64,000 bases of DNA, taken from NCBI GenBank assembly GCA_932521025.1, contig OW051470.1, positions 6,558,501-6,622,500 on the forward strand, in the 5' to 3' direction. This DNA is from Oscheius onirici. Its lineage: Eukaryota; Nematoda; Chromadorea; Rhabditida; Rhabditidae. Shown one piece after another: positions 38,301 to 50,300 of the stretch. Position numbers and translations under genes: made by a program. A model generated the notes under the pieces. The model searched no databases. It had not been told where the DNA came from and was given only the letters and a program-made list of their open reading frames with translations. The number at the start of each line of letters is the position of its first letter. Position 1 is the stretch's first letter.

Positions 38301-41300
38301 TCCATCCGCCTCTCCGATAACAATATTTCCATCGTCGTCGAAAGGTAACGGTTTTCCGTCAGCGTCCAAAGGTCGTCCTAGGTCGTCTGTAGGAATCACA
38401 TGTCCGTGAACATCAGTCAGACTACCGTCCTTGTTTTTGATCAAAGGTGTTCCATCTTTATCAACAACGCTTATAACTGGCTTGTTCATGTCATCAGTTG
38501 GAACTGCCTGGCCTGTCTTGTACACCAGCGGGTAGATCCACTTTCCCTGGGCGTCTTTTTGCAATTCTTTTCCATCAGGACCGAGAGGCACACCGTCATC
38601 GGAAAATGTTATTGGTTTACCGTTATTGTCAAGAACCTGTCCACGGTTGTCTATTTTGAGCAGTTTCCCATCAGGACCAATAATTTTTTGAAAAGGTAAC
38701 GCGAAGTCGGTTGGGAGTTCATGGGGAGCAGTAGGAATCGAAATTATGCGGTCTTCTTCTGGAAGCGCCGTAGACACATCTATTGTATCCGTAGAACTGA
38801 CGTAAACACCAGCCGAAGTTGTCGGGAGCACATTTCCTTCAGCATCAACTGGTCTTCCTGAGGCATCAGTAGGAATTGGTTCTCCATCAGCTCCAACAGG
38901 TCGTCCGGTGGCATCAGTTGGCAGTGGAGAACCGTCAGGACCAATAACCGGATAAATGGGCTTTCCAGTCTCGTCAGTTGGCTCAGCTGCTTCAGGCCTA
39001 GATTCTGGATAGACGTAGCTTCCGGTCTCGGTTGTAGGCAATGGCTGTCCATCAGGCCCAAGAGGTCGTCCTTCGTCATCGGTTGCAATTGGTTGTCCAC
39101 TGGGATCCAAATAATGTCCTTGAGAATCAGTAGGCAGTGGTGTGCCATCGGCATCAGTGATCGGATAGATGGTATGTCCTTGGGCATCGGTTGGCAGAAT
39201 CTTGGACTCTTCCTCACCAGATGGAATGCTCACGTAATTGCCGGAAGCATCAGTTGGAAGTGGTGATCCGTCGTCTCCGACTGGTCTTCCTGAGGCATCA
39301 GTAGGAATTGGTTCTCCATCAGCTCCAACAGGTCGTCCGGTAGCATCAGTTGGCATTGGAGAGCCGTCTGGGCCGACAACTGGATAGATTGGCTTCTGTT
39401 GATCATCAGTAGGCAGCGGTTCACCGTCAGGTCCAATAGCAGGATAGATGTAGTCTCCAGTGGCTGTAGTAGGCAGAATTTCTCCATCGGCATCAACTGG
39501 TCTGCCTGCTGTGTCAGTTGGAATCGGTTCGCCTTCTCTTCCAATTGGTCGTCCAGTAGAATCAGTGGGCAACGGCGAGTGGTCAGGCCCGATCACAGGA
39601 TAGACGGTCTTTTCAGTCTCTTCGGTAACTGCAACTCCTGCAGCTGGATAGACATATTCTCCCGAAGAACTGGTTGGCAGCACTTGTCCTTCAGCATCAA
39701 CTGGTCTTCCTGAGGCATCAGTAGGAATTGGTTCTCCATCAGCTCCAACAGGTCGTCCGGTGGCATCAGTTGGCAGTGGAGAACCGTCAGGACCAATAAC
39801 CGGATAAATGGGCTTTCCAGTCTCGTCAGTTGGCTCAGCTGCTTCAGGCCCAGATTCTGGATAGACGTAGCTTCCGGTCTCGGTTGTAGGCAATGGCTGT
39901 CCATCAGGCCCAAGAGGTCGTCCTTCGTCATCGGTTGCAATTGGTTGCCCACTGAGATCCAAATAATGTCCTTGAGAATCAGTAGACAGCGGTGTGCCAT
40001 CGGCATCAGTGATTGGATAGATGGGTAAACCCTGCTCGTTTGTAGGGTACACAGTTTCGGCTTCAGCCTTCATGCTCACGTAATGTTTATGCACATCTGT
40101 TGGAAAAACTGAGCCATCGGCATCAATAGGACGACCGTAGGAATCAGTTGGAAGAGGGATTTTGTCGTCGCCCAAGTGTCTGCCAGAGGAATCAGTAGGT
40201 AACGGTGATGCATCTGGACCAACTACCGGGTAAATTGGTATGCCGTTTGCATCGATAGGTAAAACATCACCGGTCGAAGAGGTTGCGGGGTAAACATAAC
40301 GGCCTATGTCATCTGTTGGTAGAATATTTCCGTCCGGTCCTTGCGGTTTTCCATCTTCGTTTACAGTCACTGGGTCACCTTCGATAACATGTCTCTGTGT
40401 ATCATCGGTGGGAAGAGCTATACCAAAGCTGTCCACAATGGGATAAACAGACCTTCCGGTTTCATCAGTAGGAACTTGGAACGTCGGCTCTTCGTCAGCC
40501 TCTGGAATAACAACAAAGGATGCAGTGGTCGTCGGTGACATGGGTGTTGTAGCTGGCATCACATATTGACCTTTAGTATTTTTTGGGAAAGTCTTTCCAT
40601 CGTCATCAACGGGTTCACCCTCGTTATTCGTTGAGAATTTGTTTCCAGCACTATCCACAAACATTCCATCATCATCTTCCCTTAGAGGATCACCATCGGC
40701 AATAACCCAAGGGAAATCTGCTGGACCAGGCGTTTCATCTTCCACCTCTTCTGCTCCGTCGCCTTCTTGCACGACAAAATTTCCGTATTCATCGATCTTG
40801 AATGGACGTCCGCTGTCATCTACAGGTCTTCCAATTTCGTCAGTTTTGATGATCGTCCCATCTTTTAAAACAAAATTTCCTTCGTCGTCTTTTGGTATCG
40901 AAGACCCATCTTTGTCTACCACCGTGATGATGGGCATGTTGTTTTCGTCAACAGGCAGGGCATTTCCTGCTTTATCTATCAAAGGATAAATCCATTCTCC
41001 TCGTGTATTTTTAGGAAGTGTTGCTCCTTGCGGGTCGAGAGGATATCCTTCATCATTTCTACTGATCGATTTCCCATTGATATCCACATATTCACCATCG
41101 GGCCCTTTTTTCAGAGGCTTGCCATCTGGGCCAACAACCAAATCTTGAGCACCGGTAGGTTGGGATTGCACCTCTTCAGGCGACTGCTCTGTTGTCACAG
41201 CAGGCGGAGTTACCTGAATTATCACGAGATAATTATTATGATTTTCTGCAATACTTTGAAACTTGAAAGCGATAGTAATGCCATATAGCAAAAGAGAAAC

Positions 41301-44300
41301 AAAACAAATGATTTGTTATTTATTTTTGTTATTTTTATCATAATCACGGCGCTTGCGATAAAAATACATCGAAAATTTAATACAGGAGAATGAAATATGG
41401 TTTGTTCAACAAAAAAAAAAGAGAGCTCGACCGTAACCCATTTGTTTCCGCACAAGACCCTTTTAACAACATAGGATAATTCAAACCGGCCCGCCAAGAA
41501 TTTCGCGGGAATTTGAAAGCAGAAAATTCAACTGTGAAATTGTTAGTTTTGCATTCATCGTTTCTTGACCGATTTTTTGCTCGTTTTCTGTTCAAGAATA
41601 GTAGAATTTACTCTTTACTACGCGAAGAAAGAAACTATTCAGATTACTTTCGGCTACACAAAAAATAGCTAAGCTGGAAAAAAAGGGACAGTCCCGAAAT
41701 TGGCAAAGTCACTTTGAACAAAAGCCGTTTTGAACATTTCCCACTTTGGCGCCAGACATTTTGAGCGCGGCCACTTTGCAGGTGCGACGTTTCGTTTCAC
41801 TTTTACGTAATCACGTAATTTTTTTTTGCGATTACCGTTTCCCTAAAGATCTTTCGTTCTTTACGGCTTTTTTCTAGTTTTTCTGTCTTTTTACGCTATT
41901 TTCATGGCGAAAAAAATAAATAGGAGAACAAACGAACATATGCCATTGTGTTCATCAACCTCTCGGATCCTTTGGGTGAGTAAAAACGGCCTTTCGATAA
42001 AAATCAATCTCTAGCGTAAAATCTTTGACAAGAGCAAGCAGTTCTCTTAGAAACGTTTATTGAATCGTCTATAAGTACAATTTTAGTGCAGAGACTCAAA
42101 AATGAAAGAAATTTCGTCGATATCGGCTAGAGTAGGAGGTCCGGAAGCACGGCTTCGAGCTCGTACCACTGCTTGGAGGCGTTGGTTCTTCAGAAGAGAC
42201 TTTGTTTTCAAGTTTTCTTTCACCTAGTATTATTGTTGTAGAGAAGAACAAAGGCGTACCTTTTCGAGAGGAAATTCGTGCAGTAAAGAAGTCAGTTGCA
42301 CTGTATCCGCCTGTTCTTTCTGAAGTCTTTTGACGAGTGATGATAGACGGGCTTTTTGAAGGCCATTGCTGTGATAAAGAATAGACTAAAAACTACTTCC
42401 TTATTCCAAAACAACATACTTTTAATGGCTTGTACCATGCTTCAACCGCGTTGTTTGTTCTAGCTATTCCTTCTTCTACGTTTTCGACACAGCTCCATTG
42501 AGAGGGAGGAAATCTTGGGCCAGTGGTGGTCTTTCCGATAATGTAACTAGTTTCCATATAGATGGAAAAATCTGAAATAGCAAACACCTTACTCTTTAGA
42601 AAAGAAGGAAACCTACTTTGTAAGTGGTGCGAGCGGTAATCTTTTGCTTCATATTTGATAAGAGTGTAGGCATGCTTTATCTCTTTTTGAGCAAAAAAGG
42701 GCAGAGCACGTAGCCTGAGCCAAAAACGAGGCAGATTGGCGCCTGAAAATGATACATGGATTGAAAAATGTTTTTTTACCAGGTTTGATAGCTTTCCTGA
42801 TTGACGCATCTCGCTCCAAGAAGTTTTTCCAGCACCGTAATAGATGGAAGAGGCAAAACGAGTAAGAAGATAACGGAAACTTGCCAGATAAGGCGTTTTT
42901 TTAGCCCAGTTTCCAGATCTGTAATTACGAATAATGCTCGAAAGCATAAAAACTCACCTGTAATGATAGTTTTTGGAATATAATCCCGTAGTACTTCTTC
43001 CGAAAACAGTGTATCTAGGAAATCTTCGTATTCTTCTTGCCGTTTCGTTTGTAGTAAAGCGGAACACAGTGGTCGCATCAAATTCTTGGCTACCTAAAAT
43101 GCTCAATTGTGCAAAACAAAACGACAGCATACCAATCCGTGGACAGTGAGAAGCTGTCTGAAGGGTTGGGGCACTACCGCAAAAGTACCTTCCAGCATTA
43201 TTATCTCGCTTTCACTTAACAGTTTCAGCTCCGCGTCGCTGGCGTAAACAGTTAACTGCGTATCCGCAGTTTGGCGGTTACAAAGTAAAAAGCGTTCGCC
43301 TTCTAGACATAGTATAAGTATGACAATCATGGAAATATTACTAAGAGTGAGCGTGGCGTTCCCATTGAAAATTGGATGATCCAGATCCAAAAATGTAAAG
43401 TCGTCGTCCATTTTCCGACATCTTTGATTGCGCTTTCTCTGGCAAAGGAGCCTGAAAAAAATAGAAAGTTAACAAGACATAGGCAGATACCGAGTAGGCG
43501 GAATGCTGTAGGGTCTAGAGAACGTCGAGATTCCCCGATAATCTCAGACGGATCCAAAGTAGAGCTTTCTGCGCAGTTCTTTTGTCGAATTTTTTCGCTT
43601 GAGGCCTGAATGCTGAGTCAAACTATTTGAAAATTACCTGATTTAAAGATGGGCTTAGGTCGTGATCGTGATGCCGTAGATATTCGATCGTCTTACCGGC
43701 AATTTTTACGAGTCCTACACATGTACAGAACTGTTTGTGCCTGAAAAAAAGTAAAAGATTACAAAAAATCGAAAAACTAACTTGTAAAAGCATTCGTAGA
43801 CTTCAGATTTGTCCCTGTTGATTCGAACGAGACGCATGAGATAGTTGTTGACGTACCTAGTTCTTCTGCTTCTCTGTATTCGACTTGTCCTCGACGTCCA
43901 TGATGTAATTTTGGCGCGATTACCTCTAAAAATAATATTTTAGTATGCATTAGTGATTATACAAGGCAATCGCACAATAAAATGAAGAAAATACAAGAAA
44001 AATAGACAAAAATAAGAAGAAAATCCAGGAAAAAATGAAAAATGAGTTATATTTTAGGGAAACGGCAATTGCGGAATATAAAATACGTAATTACGTAAAA
44101 GTGAAACGAAACGTCGCACCTGCAAACCGGCAAAGTTCAAAGTGGCCGCGCTCAAAACGTGCCAAATTCAAAATGGCTCGCGCGCGAAACGGGTCACATT
44201 CAAAGTGGTTTTGCCAATTTCGGGGCTGTCCCGGAAAAAATGAGGTATATTATTGAGCGTTCAAATTCCCGCGAATTTCTTGGCGGGCCGGTTTGAATTA

Positions 44301-47300
44301 TTCACCATTTTTTTGGAATCGACTATATCATCTTCGCCGGGCTTCAAGCTTTGCTGCAAAAAAGTGAACGCCATATTATCATATTATCAAGCAAAAAGCT
44401 AATTTCCTTCAGTGGTTGAAGTGGTCTCCACCAGAACTCTCGCGCTTATCAAAAGCAATAAATGGCAAAACATTTCTTTATAGTGCTCGCACATGTTCAC
44501 AATACAAATTCGCTATAATTGGCAATGTATCCTACATTTACGCCAGGGAGAGCTGAAAAATTTAAAGCGAGTGTTCGGACCTTTTTCTCGATGTTTTGCA
44601 AAGTTTAATTGACTGGATAAGTTTTGACATGACTTGACAAACACACGTTGGACTTATATTTCTAACCGTATGAGGTTGTTCGCTGAGAAGGAGGCAGTTA
44701 TATGTTTTGCGACCGACGTAGATAAACGTTAGTTTTGCAATGTTGGAGTGAGATTATGTAGGTAAAGTTTGGGTTTTGGGGGTATTTGGGGAGGTGAGAG
44801 GGCAATATTGTAAGATTCTAGATCATGCCTGCATTTTCCAGCTTTGCGATGTTCTGCAAAGTTGTAGAGCTCTTCAAGTACTACAACTTTGCTGAACATC
44901 GCCAAGCTGAAAAATGTAAGGGTGAGGTAGAAAATTGAGATTTCGTTTCGGGGTTAAAAGGGGGGGGGGTAGCCGGGATGTATGTACGTCATTAGTTCCA
45001 GACAGAAGAAATCGTGCAGTAGGTTACTGTGTGTTAAATCTTCACGATAAACTGCATTTTCTGTCTTTGAAGGAAGATAAAAACAACAAGTTATTTTCTT
45101 GCTTTTGACTTGTCATGACAGATTTAATCCCTGGTATGACGATTCCCCAGGGATTACCGTTTTGTTCTGAAAAAGCGAAAAAGCGTCGAAAAAAAGGTCC
45201 GGACACCCGCTTTAACTGAAAAAGAGGATAGGTGACATTTTGAAGAAAAAAAAAATTCCCCCAAGCTGCGTGAATGCGCGTGAAAAACGCCAGCAATTTT
45301 CGGGGATTTGACTTTTTTTTGTGAATAGACTATATCAAACTTCGAGCAACTCTCACTTCCACTAGAAGGTAACTGCGCTATACTAACCTGAACAATATAG
45401 GTTTGCGTGGTGTCTTCTTCGGAGACGCAAATTTTTCCATCTTTAGCAAGAACGAAACCAATGTTACAATAGCATCTTGGCTCAAATGTTCCGTCTTCTC
45501 TTTCCTCGAAGGAACACGCATGTTCACAATCACATTCCATATCTGCAGTTCAATCCATAAAAATATAGTTCGAAAATACCTTTTGGTGGAGTTCGCACAT
45601 TGACCGGTTCGCACGCCAGCTCATCGCCATCCGAAAGATCTGCTACAATCTAAAAAAATGTAAAAGCAAATATTCGACCACAAAAGTATATATTATACTA
45701 GATTGTCTCGCAACTTCACACAAAATTGGGAATATTGCAACTTCAGACAATTTTCCGCTTTTCTAAATTTTGAAGTGTTCTGTAACTACATCTGTTTGCT
45801 TTTCTTCGTGAAATTTAAAAAAGGTGAGGAAAAATGGCTTAGCTACCAGTGTGGGAAATAAATAAGTAGTCGCTCACTTGGCGATACCTCACTCGTTTTT
45901 CCAGATAATTGAGCAAACTAAAATGGGTTTTGACGATGCTCATTTAGGCACTTCTGCGCCAACAAATAAGCTGCGTGAACGGATAAGTCTGAATATGTGG
46001 GCGGTAATTTTTACCACTTACAAGCTGCATGGGCTAAAGCTGTCAGAATTTTGATTCACCGAGGGTTGTGCAGTAGGTGAGCGATCAAAATCAGTTGTGA
46101 CCAAAACTCTGTAACTTTTTAAGTAAGCATGAGCTAACAAGCTGATTTTTTTGGTACAAAAGTGTCTGAATGAGCATCGTCAAACCCATTTTAGTTTGGT
46201 CGATATTCTGAAAATATAACGAGATATCGCCAAGTGAGCAACTTTTTAAAAGGCCTGCTTGTTTGAAAAATACCTGCATGCTGTAGTCTGTGCCTGGATC
46301 CAGTCCAGTCAGGACGATACCACTAGTAACTCCCGGTTCTGTCTCAAAAGCCTGTACATTTGTTGGTTCTTCTGGTTTCCATGTCTTGATGGTGTAGTGT
46401 TCGATCGGCTGTGAGCTGATAGCCGGCTTGAAATCGACCACAGTCTCGTCGTTGATGTTCGTACCAATGCGAATATCGCTTGGCGGCTCTGAAGTTTTTT
46501 TTTTCATAACTTGTTGATCTAATTACTAGGTGTCATGACAACAAGTACTGGTGAGACAATGCCTTTGCTTTCAACTGTTAAATAATAATTTCTTCCAGGC
46601 AACATGTCAGGAATAACCAGTCTTGTCAGAGGAGATCCATCCGAATGAATAATCGTCCACTGATCTTGTGACCAATCAGCGTCATCCGTATAACGAAGAA
46701 CCCAGTCATTCTAAAGTCCTTTTACTGTTAAAATCTTGATTCCTACTGGAGGTCTCAAATATGCCGGAAGATTGTCCATAAAGTGAAGAACAACTTCTCC
46801 ATTTTCAGATTTGGATATTACAAAATCGTCTTTCCAGTTTGCCGGCAGTTCTAAATGATTGCCAAAATATTTGCCTAATATGTAGAAAATTACCATCGAC
46901 TACATTCAAAACGATAGTCCAATTTGCGTGACCCAGAGGATTTTGAGCGACACAATTGAAGGTTGTGTCCTCGCTAACGTTTGTTACATGAAGAGAAAAT
47001 TTTGCCGATGATTCGGCTTGATCAACTGTAGAAGGATCGATTTCGTAAATTCCCGCTCGAATCCATTTGACTTCCGGCTGTGGAATACCCGTCGCATTGC
47101 ACCAGACTGTAATTCCTGAGCCCGGTAATAGATCAATGTGAGATGCTCCTTCAACACCGTTGTCACCCGTAGAAACTTGGATATAAGGAGCGTTCCCTGA
47201 AATAAATATTCTGATCAGAACAAAGCCTTCTACCATCTGGCAAGGTCTTTGTGATACACGGCTCTGAAAAGACTCCGGGTCCATCGCGATAAACTGCTCG

Positions 47301-50300
47301 AATCTTGAACACATAATCCGTGTCGGGCAGAAGAAGATTATTAATTTTGTGACTCAATTGTTCTGGGTCTTCGACAACGATCTTCATCCTACAAATCCAT
47401 AAAATATTGTCTTGCTCTAACTTACCAATCGGATACAACCTTCTCATCAACATCCACACTCTTGTCACCAGGAACGTAGAAGATTTCGTATCCTTCAGGT
47501 TGAACATCAGTTGTCGGTGGTTTCCATTCAATGTTAGCCGATCTCTGACCATCTGGTTGAACACGGAGATCAACTGGAGGACCTTCTCTCGCTGAATTTC
47601 ATTGCAAAAGTAATGAGAGATATACATACCTTTGGACATTGTTCTGACTGTGTACTGATTGGAATATGGTCCAGGACCATCATCGTTGATAGCTTGGATA
47701 ACGACGGCATAAGCAGTGTCCGAATTGACAAAGTCCTTCAAAGTAGCCTCAAGCGGTTTGTCGTCGCTTGGAGTGTGATGGTAGGTCAGCCACTCGTTGA
47801 TTGGTCTAGCCTGCACTTGTCCGAGCTGATTGGATGGGTCCTAAAATATGAGGAGACTTTTTAGGAAAAATTACCTGATCGTCCAAAGGAGTGTAGTATA
47901 CGATGTATTTTCTGATATCGCCGTTTGGAATAATAGGAGTTTCCCAGCTGACATCAATTGACTGTGGTCTGTCAGCCGACAATTGGACATTTTCGGGAGA
48001 ACTGCCTGGTCCTGCCACAAACACTGTGAAGTCCGTTTCTTGAAGTCCTCCACGGTTTTCCGATATACACTTGAGATGTTTGGTTCTTCTGACATCGGTC
48101 AACTTGATAACCGCACTTTCAGTTAATTGCTGAAATCTTTCTGTTCCCTTTTCTTTATGAGACACTCACGTTTCCTTCGCTATCGACCCATCGAATGTTC
48201 GGTGGTGGAAATCCAGTAGAGATACAGGTGACAGAGTAGTCTGTTCCAGCCGGTACGCGAATCGTGTTGTTGACAGCGTCCACGGTAAACTCAGGCTTCG
48301 AGGGAGGCACAACTATAATTATTTTTCAAATTTAAATAAACTAGAACGCCTACTTCCATCGCTCGTTTCAAAGTTGTTCGAGGAGCTGGGTGGTCCATCT
48401 ACTTCACCCCTTGGAATGACTTGAGCTGTATATTTTGTCTCCGGATTGAAGTTTTCTCCGTCGATGTCCACAGTCTGTAAAGATGCAAATAGAGAAAAAA
48501 ACTATTTTACGAACCACAATTCCGTCAGTTTCATCAACATCAGTGACCTTCAGCTCTTTCCATTCTGTATCCTCTGTGGCGGGATCATCAGTCGTGTACC
48601 GAATTACAAAGTCTTTGATCTTTTTGGACGCGTCTTCAGGATCATTGGGTGGAACGAACGAGACAGTGATACTGTTATTCGGATGGACGACAAAGTTGGT
48701 GTCAGTTACTGCTTCAGGAGCTGAAATCAAAGCTCATCTAAGGAATTCAAATATACATACCTAGTGGTAAAGTGCGTACAACCTGAGAGTCGGAAAGGAC
48801 TCCCGGTCCACGGTCACTGACAGCTTGAACCTTCACGGAATAAGTCTGTTTTGGTTCAAGTGGAGGTAGTAGAATGTTAATTGCATCACCAGGAGCCGTG
48901 GTTGTTTTCCATTCTTTCGGTTCAGTCTCTCCCTCGTTCAACTCTCCGTAATGAATTATGTAGCTATCCAGTTTTCCATTGACCACATCCGGAGCTGTCC
49001 ATTCTACATTGACTTGTTGATCTGGCATTGGCAGAACAACAATCTCATTTGGAGCTGAACCGGGACCATTGACCAGAATCCTCAAAACAGACTGGGTTTT
49101 TCCAGCCTTGTTTTCAGCACGACAAGTAGCAGATGTGTCCTGTAGCACATTTCAGGAACAAAATATTCAATCAACCCACTTTCAACTGATTGTTCAGCTG
49201 CAGAACACCTCCTTCAATTTTCTCGCCGTTCTCCAAGATCCAAAAGACGGCAGGTTGAGGGATTCCTGTAGCAGAACACATAGCTGTAACTGCTCCACGA
49301 GGCTCAATTGTGATCTCGGACGGTTCCAGAGTGATGATTGGTGGTGTCTCTGAACCTCGGTTTAGCTTCAATTATATTCAAAGTCACCTCCGCTTCCAGT
49401 GTGGAAGATGATTGGCTCGGAAGCAGGACCTTCAGACTGGTCATTAATTGCAGCAATGCGGATCTTATAATCAGTGTTCGGTAGAATATCGTATTGATGT
49501 TTGTCCAATGTGATAGTGCCTTGTTCGTCATCTCCAGCCAACATTTCAACCCTCTGCCATGTTTTGTAGTCGTCCGTTGCTGATCCATCATCCGGCGTGA
49601 AGTAGACGGTATACGTTTTCAGTGGACCATTGGGATCCTTTGGAGCTGCCCAGGAAATATTGATCGTGTTGTCTTCAGACACAATCGGCACAATATCTCC
49701 GGGAGAATCAAGCGGGGCTCCACTGACCGTATTGAAATGAGTCGGGTCAGATTGTACTCCTTCGCCATCGGGGTTAACTGCCGTAACCTTTACGTAGTAA
49801 GGTGTTTCCGGTTCAAGTTCTCCTCTTTCGAGAACAAATTTTTGGGTCTAAACCAGAAAATGCAATTTACGTGAATGTGGCTTACATCTGCATCCATAGG
49901 GAAGATTTGCCATTGATCTACAGGCTGAGTTGGGTCACCTGTCACATAGACACGATATCCAGTAATGTCTCCGTTTGTGTATTTGGGTGGTTGCCAGTCG
50001 ATTGTCACTCGATTGTCAGGATCCACGATCACGTTGACGTCTCTTGGAGGACTTCCGGGTTCTGATAAATAATATGGAAAGAAACGGAGAATTATTTACT
50101 GTTGACAGCGAAAATGTGACGATCTTCGACGCTTCCATCAGGATTTCTTGCCTGACAGAGCAGAATTCGTCGAGTTGGAGTGTTCGAGAAGACCTTGATC
50201 GAATTGTAGCGGTGTTCCTGGTCAGAATCGGCTTGGATCGGGATTGGCACAGGTTCCTAAGAATCCGATAATTGAAAAGAAAGAAACCTACATCAGCACT

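Noticed and set aside
41213-45387. Gene split into an Ig/FN3 gene and a repeat/VWA gene by the MULE
   Set aside because: The EGF exon ends CAG|GTTAGT in phase 0 and the first repeat exon begins CAG|GTA in phase 0, so the two halves join cleanly across the transposon-bearing intron.
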